From assembly GCF_002086485.1 (NCBI RefSeq), contig NZ_MVHF01000016.1, forward strand, positions 1 through 64,000: DNA of 64,000 nt, in the 5' to 3' direction. Below the pieces are notes generated by a model. That model saw only the letters and a list, made by a program, of their open reading frames with translations. It was not told the DNA's origin and ran no database searches. The DNA is from Mycobacterium aquaticum. Its GTDB lineage: Bacteria > Actinomycetota > Actinomycetes > Mycobacteriales > Mycobacteriaceae. Shown here piece after piece: positions 25,170 to 33,323 of this stretch; the first letter of the stretch is position 1, and each line of letters begins with the position of its first letter. The position numbers and the translations under genes are program-made.

Positions 25170-28100
25170 TCACGCCGCGCGCGCCGGCCACCACATCCGA
25201 TTGCCGAGCAGGCTCATCGCGGCGGGCACCAGATATGTCCGCACGACGGTGATGTCGAGCAGCAGTCCGATGCCGACGGTCGAACCGATCTGCACCAGAT
25301 TGAGCACTGTCCCACTGGTGAGCGCGAACATCGTGATGGCGAAAACCACTCCCGCGGTGGTGATCACGCTCCCCGTGCTGCCGAAGCCCCGGATGATGCC
25401 GCTGATCACCCCGCTCTGGGATTCCTCTCGGATGCGTGCGGCGAACAGCATGCTGTAGTCGGCTCCGACGGCGACCAGCGCCATGAACGACACCGGGAAC
25501 ACCGACCAGTCCAGGTTGATGCCGACGATGTGCTGCCAGATCAGGGTGGACATTCCGGCCGCGGCGCCGAACGACAATACGACCGCAGCGATCATCAGCA
25601 CGGGCGCAACCAGGCTGCGCAGCATGGCGATCAGGACCAGCAGAACCGCCGCGACCGCCACGACTGCGAAAAGTGCGAAATCACGCCAGGTTTGGTCGAG
25701 GTGACGCTGCGACAGCGATGCCAGGCCGGTCGATTCGATGGTCGCATGCTCCAGCACCGTGCCGGTGGCGGCGTTGTGGGCCGCGGCGATGACGCCGGGC
25801 ACCGCGCCCATGGCCTCGGCGCCGTACGGGTTCACCGCCCACACCACCATCATCCGGGCGCTGCGGCCGTCCGGCGAGATGAGCAGTCGCTCGCCCGCGG
25901 TGAACCTGCGATCACTGCGGCCTTCCTCCGGCAGATAGAAGCCGCGGCCCGCACCTGTTGCGGTGTCGGCGGACAGGCGGTGCAGGAAGTCCGACGCGCG
26001 GTCGAGCCCGGCGCCGAGTTGGGTGGTCAGCTCCACCATGGTGTCGGTGCCGGTTTTCACTTCGCCCAGCCCGGTGGTGAGACGGCCCAATCCCGTTGAC
26101 AGTTCAGTGATTCCGCTGATCAGCCGGTTGAGGTCCTGACGCGTCTGATCGGGTGTGCGGGTGCCCAGTTGGTCGAGCATCGCGCGCAGACCTTTGATGC
26201 CGGAGCGCAGGTCGGGCAGGGCATCCAGAGCGGTGGCCACCTGACGCTCGGGTACCAGTGGTGCCGCGAGCGTCAGTCCGTTGATCGCAAGCAGCGCGCG
26301 CCCGCCCGTGGCCGCGTTGAGGTCGCTGAATGCCTGCCTGGCGCGCATGCAGTCGGCGGCGCATTCCGGCCCGGGATCAACTGCGGTGAGCGGGTCGAAC
26401 ACCGCGTGCAGTGCAGCGGTCGGGGCGGCGAGTTTGGCTCGGGTGGCGTCGATTTCGCCGACCGCCCGGTCCAGGGCGTCGGTGGCGTCGGACATCGTGT
26501 GTACGACGGTTGCCACGTCGAGCGATCCGTCCGAGAGCGTGTTGGCCACCCGGTTCGCGGATTCCAGTGTGCCCAGCAGGTTTCGGGTGAGAGCGACGAG
26601 ATCGCGGGCGCCCTTGGCGAGTTCGGGCAGTCGTTCGGCGGCCCCCGTGGAGCCGTCGTGCAGTTGCGTCACTCCGGCCGCCAGCCGCTTGAGTTGCGGG
26701 ATGGCCTGCTCGACGCGGTTGTGGGCGTCGGCCAGCCCGTCGCCGACCTGTGCGGTCTGCGATCCGATGGCGGTCTCGGGCAACGGTTTTCCGTCCGGAC
26801 GGGTGATGGAGCGGACATACGCGACTTGTGGCAGGTTGCCGATCGACATGGCGATGAGGTCGAGAGCGGCCAGATCGTTGGTGTTGCGCATATCGTGATC
26901 GGCCCGGATGGTGACGAATTCTGGTGCCGCCTCGTTGACGCCCCAATACCGGTAAACCGCGTCATACCCGCGCTTGCTGTCGGTGGCCCGCAGCTGCATC
27001 GCGTTCTCGTCAATGTTGGGCTGGAACGTGAGCAGCACCGCGCTGGTGGCGAGCAGGAACACCAGTGACGCGGCGACCAGCGCTGGTGCCCGCCGCACGA
27101 TGGCCGCTCCGCGGCGTCGCCAGCGCCGTTCGTCGAGCGGGCGGGGTTCGGCGTACCCGCGCTGTCCCCACAGCGCCATGATGGCCGGGGTGAGGGTCAG
27201 GCCGACGGCCATGGTGATCGCGATCGACAGCGCGATCGGTGGGCCTGCGGTTCGGAACATGCCGATCTTGGTGAACACCATGGCCATTCCGGCGCCGGCG
27301 ATCGTCAGCGCCGACGCGATCACGATGCCCGCGGTGTGGGCGCCGGAGCGGGCTACCGCGTCGTCGACCCCGAGCCCTCGGCGTCGGCCCTCGTGGTAGT
27401 TCGCCAGCAGGAAGATGCCGTAGTCGGTCCCGGCGCCGAGCACCATGGCGGTGACGAGTGCGATGGTGAAGTTCGAGACCGACAACAGGTCGGCCCCGCC
27501 GAGCCAGGAGACGACGGGACGGGCGACGCCGAGCGAAATGCCCACGGTGAGAAGCGGAATCAATGCCGTGAGCAGCGAGCGGTATACCGCCAACAGCAGC
27601 AGCGTGATCAGCACGACCGATACGACGGTGATGATGGCCAGCGATGTGTCGATGGCGGAGAACAGGTCGGACAGGGTCGGTGCGGCGCCGGTGAAATGTA
27701 CGTCGACGCCTGGTGGGTGCGGCAGTGCGGCGACCGCGGCACGGACATTCTCCGTCGACCGGTGTGCACGGGTGGATCCCACGTCGCCGGTCGTCGCGAC
27801 GATGAGATGGATGGCCTTGCCGTCGGGGCTCAGCCCGAGGTTTTCCAACCCGGGCGTGCCGTAGGTGTCCAGCACGTAGGCCACGTCGTCTTTGTCGGCC
27901 ACCAGACGGGAGACCAGATCGCGGTAGTAGGCGGCGTCGGCCGGCCCGAGGGTGCGGTCGCTGGACACCACGATGCTGCCGATCGCCGTGGTATCGGGCA
28001 CGCCGAAGTCACGGGACATCTGACGCAGGGTTTCGGTGGTCGGGCTTTCGGGGGTGAACGGTGCGGAGTGTTCGGCGACGGTGTGTTCGAGTTGGGGGAT

Positions 28101-28205
28101 CGCCAGGTTCAGCGTGCCCGCCAGCGCCAGCCACGCTCCCAGCACCCACCACGCATGCTTCGCGCAGGCTCGGGCGAGTTTGCCGAAGATTTCAAGATCA
28201 TGCAT
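25170..28205 (-). CDS. MMPL/RND family transporter with long helical periplasmic domain
   Basis: This 1011-aa inner-membrane transporter has two MMPL repeats. The proton-relay pairs are D261-Y262 (GAGTDYGIF) and D916-Y917 (VGADYSMLF). Between them, residues ~500-790 form an unusually long periplasmic region dominated by amphipathic helices (repeats such as GVTQLHDGSTG, GLGRLTTGLGEV), as in YdfJ/ActII-3-type exporters rather than MmpL3. The ATG at 28205 is six bases from a TACGAT -10 box, so it may be leaderless. It is divergent from a TetR gene and operator-like dyads lie in between, so it is probably a TetR-repressed drug or lipid exporter. Substrate unknown. Confidence 0.88.
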   Translation of the reverse strand: MHDLEIFGKLARACAKHAWWVLGAWLALAGTLNLAIPQLEHTVAEHSAPFTPESPTTETLRQMSRDFGVPDTTAIGSIVVSSDRTLGPADAAYYRDLVSRLVADKDDVAYVLDTYGTPGLENLGLSPDGKAIHLIVATTGDVGSTRAHRSTENVRAAVAALPHPPGVDVHFTGAAPTLSDLFSAIDTSLAIITVVSVVLITLLLLAVYRSLLTALIPLLTVGISLGVARPVVSWLGGADLLSVSNFTIALVTAMVLGAGTDYGIFLLANYHEGRRRGLGVDDAVARSGAHTAGIVIASALTIAGAGMAMVFTKIGMFRTAGPPIALSIAITMAVGLTLTPAIMALWGQRGYAEPRPLDERRWRRRGAAIVRRAPALVAASLVFLLATSAVLLTFQPNIDENAMQLRATDSKRGYDAVYRYWGVNEAAPEFVTIRADHDMRNTNDLAALDLIAMSIGNLPQVAYVRSITRPDGKPLPETAIGSQTAQVGDGLADAHNRVEQAIPQLKRLAAGVTQLHDGSTGAAERLPELAKGARDLVALTRNLLGTLESANRVANTLSDGSLDVATVVHTMSDATDALDRAVGEIDATRAKLAAPTAALHAVFDPLTAVDPGPECAADCMRARQAFSDLNAATGGRALLAINGLTLAAPLVPERQVATALDALPDLRSGIKGLRAMLDQLGTRTPDQTRQDLNRLISGITELSTGLGRLTTGLGEVKTGTDTMVELTTQLGAGLDRASDFLHRLSADTATGAGRGFYLPEEGRSDRRFTAGERLLISPDGRSARMMVVWAVNPYGAEAMGAVPGVIAAAHNAATGTVLEHATIESTGLASLSQRHLDQTWRDFALFAVVAVAAVLLVLIAMLRSLVAPVLMIAAVVLSFGAAAGMSTLIWQHIVGINLDWSVFPVSFMALVAVGADYSMLFAARIREESQSGVISGIIRGFGSTGSVITTAGVVFAITMFALTSGTVLNLVQIGSTVGIGLLLDITVVRTYLVPAAMSLLGNRMWWPARAA

Positions 28206-28211
28206 TCCCGG

Positions 28212-28231
28212 ATCGTAGACCAATCGGTCTA
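28212..28231 (-). promoter_or_regulatory. TetR operator 1 overlapping the MMPL promoter
   Basis: TAGACC-AATC-GGTCTA at 28216-28231 is a perfect 6-bp dyad. Read on the minus strand, the -10 candidate TACGAT occupies 28217-28212 and overlaps its edge, with the MMPL start codon six bases further. A repressor bound here would block the MMPL promoter. Confidence 0.7.
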
Positions 28232-28243
28232 TGGCCGAACGAC

Positions 28244-28264
28244 TAGGATGCACCAATCGGTCTA
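28244..28264 (+). promoter_or_regulatory. TetR promoter and operator 2
   Basis: TAGGAT at 28244-28249 is a candidate -10 box for the tetR gene. It is followed by ACC-AATC-GGTCTA (28252-28264), whose right half and centre are identical to operator 1 while the left half is shortened. Binding near the start of transcription would give autoregulation. Confidence 0.6.
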
Positions 28265-28290
28265 TTCGGTGAAGTGGAGTGTGTGTGCGT

Positions 28291-28857
28291 ATGGCTGGCC
28301 CGCGGGAGCGACTGATCGCGAGCGCCATCGAGTTGATGCGGGAACGTGGCGTCCACGCGACCGGCCTCAGCGACCTTCTTGCGCACAGCCGAACCGCGCG
28401 CGGCTCCATCTACCAGCACTTTCCCGAAGGGAAGATTCAGCTGATGGTGCAGGCGACGCTGGCTGCAGGGCGCGTGATCACATCGAAGATCGAGGAGTTG
28501 ACGCAGGCGTTGCCTGCCGACGACGTGGTCATGGCGTTCGTGGCCGGCTGGAAAGAGAGCCTCACGAGCAGCGGATTTGCCGCCGGCTGCCCGATCATGG
28601 CGGCTGCGCAGGCCGGTCCGGAGGCGCTCGCGGTGCGCGACGCCTCGGCGCAGGTATTTGCCGACTGGGCGCGGGTCATCGCCGCCTCGATCGCGTCCAA
28701 GGGTGTCGATTCGGCAACCGCGGCATCGCTGGGCAGCTTCATCGTCAGCACGTTGGAGGGCGCCATCATCCAGTGCAGGAGCGCCCGTTCCCTGCAGCCT
28801 CTCGATGACGCCCACGCCGGTCTGATGCTGCTGTTGCGCCACGTCGGCGCAGATTGA
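28291..28857 (+). CDS. TetR-family repressor (LmrA/YxaF-like), copy 1
   Basis: This 188-aa protein has an N-terminal TetR helix-turn-helix (GLSDLLAHSRTARGSIYQHF, about residues 24-43) and a C-terminal ligand domain with the GCPIMAAA motif seen in LmrA/YxaF-type regulators. It is divergent from the MMPL exporter and most likely represses it. GTG at 28285 is an alternative start, five bases after the GGAG site; ATG at 28291 gives the usual N-terminus. It is a paralogue of the TetR at 34689, whose promoter carries the same dyad. Confidence 0.85.
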   Translation: MAGPRERLIASAIELMRERGVHATGLSDLLAHSRTARGSIYQHFPEGKIQLMVQATLAAGRVITSKIEELTQALPADDVVMAFVAGWKESLTSSGFAAGCPIMAAAQAGPEALAVRDASAQVFADWARVIAASIASKGVDSATAASLGSFIVSTLEGAIIQCRSARSLQPLDDAHAGLMLLLRHVGAD

Positions 28858-29020
28858 GCCCCGCCGGATATCCTGTATCAGGGTTGCCATACGCGATAGT
28901 TTGGGTGTCCGAAAACTAGTTTCCACAATGCTGACCAGCAAATTTCCATGCCTAGGACGCGAATATTCATAGATTCGCTACGTTGCTGGCCGCGGTCGCA
29001 AAGGGTAGCCTTCCCGGCAG
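28858..29020 (+). other. Gene-free region upstream of the manganese riboswitch
   Basis: Together with the riboswitch, 360 bases separate the TetR gene from the exchanger gene. This part is AT-richer than its surroundings and should hold the promoter. TAGATT (28970-28975) and TACGTT (28979-28984) both fit the -10 pattern. A 10-bp palindrome AAACTAGTTT lies at 28913-28922. I see no small ORF of note here. Confidence 0.5.
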
Positions 29021-29138
29021 CGAAGGGGAGTAGTTCCTGACCGTCGGCCTGGCCGACGCGATGCGGATGGTCGACATACTGGCAGCGGAAGCCGCCCGGT
29101 CATCCACTGGAAGCGATATCCGGCGAGCGAGACCTTCG
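29021..29138 (+). ncRNA. yybP-ykoY manganese riboswitch aptamer
   Basis: The segment has the hallmarks of the yybP-ykoY (Mn2+) riboswitch. The outer stem P1 is CGAAGG (29021-29026) with CCTTCG (29133-29138). The invariant GGGGAGTAG loop follows at 29025-29033. A second stem pairs TGACCG (29038-29043) with CGGTCA (29097-29102) and encloses a TCGGCC/GGCCGA hairpin (29044-29056). The conserved 3' GCGAGACC is at 29127-29134. In this class Mn2+ docks two loops and stabilises P1. It lies 80 bases before a cation-exchanger gene, a known type of target. Confidence 0.85.
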
Positions 29139-29168
29139 GCCGACATACCCGTGTCGGTCCGAGGTTTT
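29134..29168 (+). terminator. Riboswitch-controlled intrinsic terminator
   Basis: Bases 29134-29145 pair with 29152-29164 in a 12-bp stem with one bulge (T58) and one G-U pair, followed directly by TTTT (29165-29168). The 5' arm reuses the CTTCG of the aptamer P1 stem, so P1 and the terminator cannot form together. Mn2+ binding should therefore favour read-through, making this an ON switch. Confidence 0.75.
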
Positions 29169-29217
29169 GTCGCGCCGTCGATGAGACCACGGGCCGCCAG
29201 AAGCCAAAGGACTTCAC

Positions 29218-30462
29218 GTGACCCGCACGCACGGACGAACCCTCGCCCGGTCGCTGATCACCACAGCCCTGTTCATCGCGCCTGCCCTTGTCGTCAGGAT
29301 CGGCGGGCTGCATCCCAACCCCGTTGTCGCCCTCGTGATCTACGGCGCGGCCGTGGTCGCGGCGAGCTTCCTGCTGGCCTGGGCGGCCGAGGCCGCGCAG
29401 ATCGACGTCTCAGGGGGTCTGGCCATCGCGGTGCTGGCCCTCATCGCGGTGCTGCCCGAGTACGCCGTCGACCTCTATTACGCCTACACCGCGGGCCACA
29501 ACCCGGACTACGTGCAATTCGCCGCCGCCAACATGACCGGTTCCAACCGGCTGTTGATGGGTGTCGGCTGGCCCGTCGTCGTCCTGGTGGGCCTGTGGGT
29601 GGCCCGCAAGATGTCGGGGCAGAAGGTCGGATCGATGGCGCTTGAGCCGGGTAACCGCGTCGAGCTGGGATTCCTGCTGATCGCAGGTGTCGTCGCCTTC
29701 GTGATCCCGGCGACCGGGCAGATCCACCTCGTGCTGGGTGTCGCGCTGCTGGCCTGGTTCGGTTTCTACCTCTACAAGATGAGCCGCGGCGACGTCGAGG
29801 AGCCGGATCTCATCGGCACCGCGGCCGCGATCGGTGTAATGCCGACGCGGGCCCGCCGCTCGACGGTCGTGGCGTTGTTCGTCATCGCAGGCGCCGTCAT
29901 CCTCATGTGCGCGGAACCGTTCGCCGAGAGCCTGATCGGCGCGGGCACCCAGCTGGGAATCGACCAGTTCCTGCTGGTCCAGTGGCTCGCGCCGCTGGCC
30001 TCCGAGGCCCCCGAGTTCATCATCGCGATCATCTTCGCCAGCCGCGGGAACGGCACCGCCGCCATCGCGACACTGATCTCGTCGAAGGTCAACCAGTGGA
30101 CGCTGCTGATGGGATCGCTGCCGATCGCTTACGTCGCCGGCGGTGGCGGTCCTGCGCTGGTGCTCGACGGTAGGCAGATCGAAGAGGTTCTGCTGACCGC
30201 CACCCAGACCATGATGGGCATCGCGCTGATCCTGGCGCTGCGCTTCCACCGCTACACCGCGCTGGCGTTGCTCGCCCTGTTCGTCGTGCAGTTCCCGATC
30301 ACCTCGACCGACGGGCGGCTGGTGCTGTGCGGCGTGTACGCGGTACTCGCGCTGATCGGGTTCGTGATCAATCGTCGCCATATGGCGGTGACGCTGCGGG
30401 CGCCGTTCCGCCCGGCCGAGGTCGCCGACGACATCGCCGACGAGCCCGCCCTGGCCCGATAG
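29218..30462 (+). CDS. CaCA-family cation exchanger, probable Mn2+ efflux
   Basis: This 414-aa polytopic protein has about ten to eleven transmembrane helices and the two alpha-repeats of cation/Ca2+ exchangers: LPEYAVD with NMTGSN (residues 79-110) and ASEAPEFIIAI with TLISSKVNQW (residues 261-294). The repeat acidic residues expected to bind divalent cations are present. The manganese riboswitch in its leader suggests the physiological cargo is Mn2+ rather than Ca2+. Start is GTG at 29218 with an AAAGGA site six bases before. The gene is monocistronic: a 34-base dyad follows its stop. Confidence 0.85.
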   Translation: MTRTHGRTLARSLITTALFIAPALVVRIGGLHPNPVVALVIYGAAVVAASFLLAWAAEAAQIDVSGGLAIAVLALIAVLPEYAVDLYYAYTAGHNPDYVQFAAANMTGSNRLLMGVGWPVVVLVGLWVARKMSGQKVGSMALEPGNRVELGFLLIAGVVAFVIPATGQIHLVLGVALLAWFGFYLYKMSRGDVEEPDLIGTAAAIGVMPTRARRSTVVALFVIAGAVILMCAEPFAESLIGAGTQLGIDQFLLVQWLAPLASEAPEFIIAIIFASRGNGTAAIATLISSKVNQWTLLMGSLPIAYVAGGGGPALVLDGRQIEEVLLTATQTMMGIALILALRFHRYTALALLALFVVQFPITSTDGRLVLCGVYAVLALIGFVINRRHMAVTLRAPFRPAEVADDIADEPALAR

Positions 30463-30467
30463 CCCGC

Positions 30468-30501
30468 CCGGCACCACTTGACACCTGTCAAGTGGTGCCG
30501 G
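30468..30501. promoter_or_regulatory. Perfect 16-bp dyad: operator or terminator
   Basis: Bases 30468-30483 and 30486-30501 are perfect inverted repeats of 16 bases around a CC centre (core CACTTGACA/TGTCAAGTG). It begins six bases after the exchanger stop, so it can terminate that transcript. It also contains the -35 of the acyl-CoA synthetase promoter and so could be an operator. No T-run follows on the plus strand. Confidence 0.75.
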
Positions 30502-30514
30502 TTACAGTGCCTCA
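30478..30514 (+). promoter_or_regulatory. Promoter of the acyl-CoA synthetase gene
   Basis: TTGACA (30478-30483) and TACAGT (30503-30508) are separated by 19 bases. The -10 ends five bases before the ATG at 30514 and no ribosome-binding site is visible, so the mRNA is probably leaderless. The whole -35 and most of the spacer lie inside the dyad. Confidence 0.65.
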
Positions 30515-32031
30515 TGCAGATCCGCGAACACGTCGGGACCAACAAACCGGCGATCATCCTCCACCCGTCGGGCACGGTCGTCACGTTCGACGAACTGGAG
30601 GCGCGCGCCAATCGGCTCGCGCACTATTTCCGTCAGCGCGGACTGGTCGAGGGTGACGTGGTCGCGATCCTCATGGAGAACAACGAGCACATGCATGCCG
30701 TCATGTGGGCGGCCCGCCGCAGCGGCCTGTACTACGTGCCGATCAACACCCATCTCACCGCAGCGGAGGCGGCCTACATCGTCGACAACAGCGGCGCCAA
30801 GGCCATCGTCGGCTCGACCGCGCTGCTCGACCTGTGCGCGGGCCTGGCCGAACATCTGCCGCACGGGCTGCCCGCCATCCTGCTGCTCGCGGGGGCCGGC
30901 CAGTTGGACGACTGGCAACCCTACCCGGAATGTGTTGCCGATCAGCCGGATACACCGATCGACGACGAGATCGAGGGTGATCTGCTGCAGTACTCGTCGG
31001 GCACCACAGGCCGGCCGAAAGGCATCAAACGCGAACTGCCGCATGTCCCGCCGACGGAGCACCCGGGACTGATGGCGGCGCTGGTCGGATTCTGGATGAC
31101 GCCGGATTCGGTGTACCTGAGCCCCGCGCCGCTCTATCACACCGCGCCGTCGGTATGGTCGATGCAAGCGCAGGCCGCTGGCATCACCACCGTGGTGCTG
31201 GAGAAGTTCGACGCCGAGGGCACCCTCGACGCGATTCAGCGGTACAAGGTGACGCATGGCCAGTTCGTGCCCGTGATGTTCACGCGCCTGCTGAAACTGC
31301 CGCAGAGCGTGCGTGATTCGTACGACGTGTCGAGCCTGCAGCGGGTGATGCACGCCGCGGCGCCGTGTCCTGTGGAGATCAAGAAGCAGATGATCGACTG
31401 GTGGGGCCCGATCGTCGACGAGTACTACGCCTCATCGGAAGCCATCGGCGCGACCCTGATCACCGCAGAGGAATGGCTGGCGCACCCGGGTTCGGTCGGC
31501 CGGGCGATGACGGGAATCCTGCACATCCTCGACGAGAACGGCAATGAGCAGCCCGTGGGCCGGCCCGGCGAGATCTTCTTCGAAGGCGGTGCGGACTTCG
31601 AATACCTCAACGACTCCGAGAAGACCGCGTCGTCGCGCGACGCGCACGGCTGGAAAACCGTGGGGGACATCGGATATCTCGACGAGGACGGCTACCTCTA
31701 CCTGACCGATCGCCGGCATCACATGATCATCTCCGGCGGGGTGAACATCTACCCACAGGAAGCCGAGAACATGTTGGTGGTCCACCCCAAGGTGATGGAC
31801 GCGGCAGTGTTCGGCATACCCGACGACGAGATGGGGCAGGCGGTCAAGGGCGTGGTGCAGACCGTCGATCCTGCCGACGCCACACCCGAGTTCGCCGACG
31901 AGCTGCTGTCCTGGTTGCGCGACCGGCTCTCGCACTACAAATGCCCGCGGTCCATCTCGTTCGAGGCCCAACTGCCCCGTACCGACACGGGCAAGCTGTA
32001 CAAGCAAGGGCTGGTCGAGAAATATTCATGA
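30514..32031 (+). CDS. Acyl-CoA synthetase (FadD family, FadD4-like)
   Basis: This 505-aa ANL-superfamily enzyme activates a carboxylic acid with ATP and CoA. The AMP-binding P-loop YSSGTTGRPKG, the YYASSEAIG (A5) region, GDIGYLDEDGYLYLTDRRHHMI hinge and the catalytic lysine near the C-terminus (PRTDTGKLYKQ) are intact. Position shortly after pckG suggests it is the FadD4 orthologue, but I do not rely on that. It is followed after one base by the crotonase gene. Repression through the dyad at its promoter is likely. Confidence 0.88.
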   Translation: MQIREHVGTNKPAIILHPSGTVVTFDELEARANRLAHYFRQRGLVEGDVVAILMENNEHMHAVMWAARRSGLYYVPINTHLTAAEAAYIVDNSGAKAIVGSTALLDLCAGLAEHLPHGLPAILLLAGAGQLDDWQPYPECVADQPDTPIDDEIEGDLLQYSSGTTGRPKGIKRELPHVPPTEHPGLMAALVGFWMTPDSVYLSPAPLYHTAPSVWSMQAQAAGITTVVLEKFDAEGTLDAIQRYKVTHGQFVPVMFTRLLKLPQSVRDSYDVSSLQRVMHAAAPCPVEIKKQMIDWWGPIVDEYYASSEAIGATLITAEEWLAHPGSVGRAMTGILHILDENGNEQPVGRPGEIFFEGGADFEYLNDSEKTASSRDAHGWKTVGDIGYLDEDGYLYLTDRRHHMIISGGVNIYPQEAENMLVVHPKVMDAAVFGIPDDEMGQAVKGVVQTVDPADATPEFADELLSWLRDRLSHYKCPRSISFEAQLPRTDTGKLYKQGLVEKYS

Positions 32032-32032
32032 T

Positions 32033-32917
32033 GTGATCGAGCTGCCGGGCGGGATTCGCGTCGCCGTCGAAAACCCCACTGATGCCGCGACGTTCACCGT
32101 CACCGAAGCCAGGACTGCCGACCGTCGCGCGGTCACGGTGGATTCGGTCGAGCAGACGCTGGCCACGCTGGCGCAGCGATGCCAACGCTGGCCGCTGGCC
32201 GCGGCCGTGTGCGACGACGTTCTGCGCAGCCTCGATGGCGCAGCACCGGCTTTCGGCGGGGTGATCACCGAGTCCCTGGCCTATTCCACGCTGCAGGCCG
32301 GGCCAGAATTCGCCCGTTGGCTCACCGAACGCGGCCCGGCGACGGTGCCGCTGCTGCCCGATCCGCTTCAGGCCGAACGGGTCGGCGACACGCTGCACGT
32401 CCGCTTCAACCGCCCGCAGCGCCACAACGCCTTCTCGACCGATGCCCGGGCTGCACTGCTGGAGGCGCTGGAGGTGGCCCGGCTCGACCCGTCGATCGAT
32501 GAGGTGGTGCTCAGCGGCAATGGCCGATCCTTCTGCAGTGGAGGCGATCTCGCCGAGTTCGGGTCTTTCGACGATCCGGCCGGCGCGCATCTGGCGCGCA
32601 CGCGGCACAGCCCCGCGCTGGTGCTCGACGAGTTGACGGCACGGCTGGGCCGCCGCTGCCGGGCTGACGTGCACGGTCAGGTCCTGGGCAGCGGCCTGGA
32701 GATGGCGGCGTTCTGCGGCTGGGTCAGCGCCCACCCGCAGGCCACCCTGGGCCTACCGGAGCTGGCGTTGGGACTCATTCCCGGCGCGGGCGGCACCGTG
32801 AGTATCACGCGGCGCATCGGCCGTTGGCGCACTGCGTATCTGGTGCTCACCGGCCGCACCATCGATGCCGCGACGGCGCTGGACTGGGGGCTGGTCGACG
32901 AGATCGTCAGTCGGTGA
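32033..32917 (+). CDS. Enoyl-CoA hydratase/isomerase family protein with N-terminal extension
   Basis: This 294-aa protein has a crotonase fold only from about residue 118 (ERVGDTLHVRFNRPQRHNAF). The oxyanion-hole segments are FCSGGDLAEF and GSGLEMAAFC, and the PELALGLIPGAGGT motif is intact. The first ~115 residues are not part of the normal crotonase domain and I do not recognise them. The GTG start lies two bases after the synthetase stop, so the two genes act together in beta-oxidation of an unknown acid. The 3' end overlaps the convergent gene by 11 bases. Confidence 0.82.
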   Translation: MIELPGGIRVAVENPTDAATFTVTEARTADRRAVTVDSVEQTLATLAQRCQRWPLAAAVCDDVLRSLDGAAPAFGGVITESLAYSTLQAGPEFARWLTERGPATVPLLPDPLQAERVGDTLHVRFNRPQRHNAFSTDARAALLEALEVARLDPSIDEVVLSGNGRSFCSGGDLAEFGSFDDPAGAHLARTRHSPALVLDELTARLGRRCRADVHGQVLGSGLEMAAFCGWVSAHPQATLGLPELALGLIPGAGGTVSITRRIGRWRTAYLVLTGRTIDAATALDWGLVDEIVSR

Positions 32918-33323
32918 AGTCGATGCGCACCGAGACCGGTGTGGTCTCCAGTGCCTTGACCATCCGTGCACCGATCACGCCGAATTTGCGGCCCCGCGCG
33001 ACGACATCGTCGTCGGGACGGAATTGTGCGACACCCGTGCGCCACCGGTTTCCCTGTCGCAGGCGCACATTCGGGTTCGACGTGATGTTGCTGCCCCAAC
33101 CGGAACGTGTTCCGTGCTGGCAGATCACCCATGCGCCCGTCGCGTCGAACTGGGCGGAGACGGGAACCCTGCGCAGCTGACCGGTTTTGCGGCCGATCGT
33201 CTCCAACTCCGACGCCAATGCCGTGCGCAACCCCAGTCGAGACAGTGCCCGCACGGCCGGGTTCAGCAGATGGCGTCCCAGTGCCCGCTCGCGGCGGAAC
33301 TTGTCGAGCGTCTTGTCGGTCAT
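32907..33323 (-). CDS. Deazaflavin (F420)-dependent nitroreductase-family protein
   Basis: This 138-aa protein belongs to the Ddn/DUF385 split-barrel family that uses coenzyme F420 or quinones in actinobacteria. The pattern LETIGRKTGQLRRVPV, followed by WGSNITSNPNVRL, is the usual core that binds the F420 phosphate tail. A GGAGG site precedes the ATG at 33323, and that ATG overlaps the stop of the upstream oxidoreductase (ATGA). The two oxidoreductases probably act on the same substrate. Exact substrate unknown. Confidence 0.85.
   Translation of the reverse strand: MTDKTLDKFRRERALGRHLLNPAVRALSRLGLRTALASELETIGRKTGQLRRVPVSAQFDATGAWVICQHGTRSGWGSNITSNPNVRLRQGNRWRTGVAQFRPDDDVVARGRKFGVIGARMVKALETTPVSVRIDFTD

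Noticed and set aside
28913..28922. Palindrome AAACTAGTTT as a KstR site
   Set aside because: It has the AAC-N2-GTT core but lacks the outer T and A of the KstR consensus, and no cholesterol gene follows.
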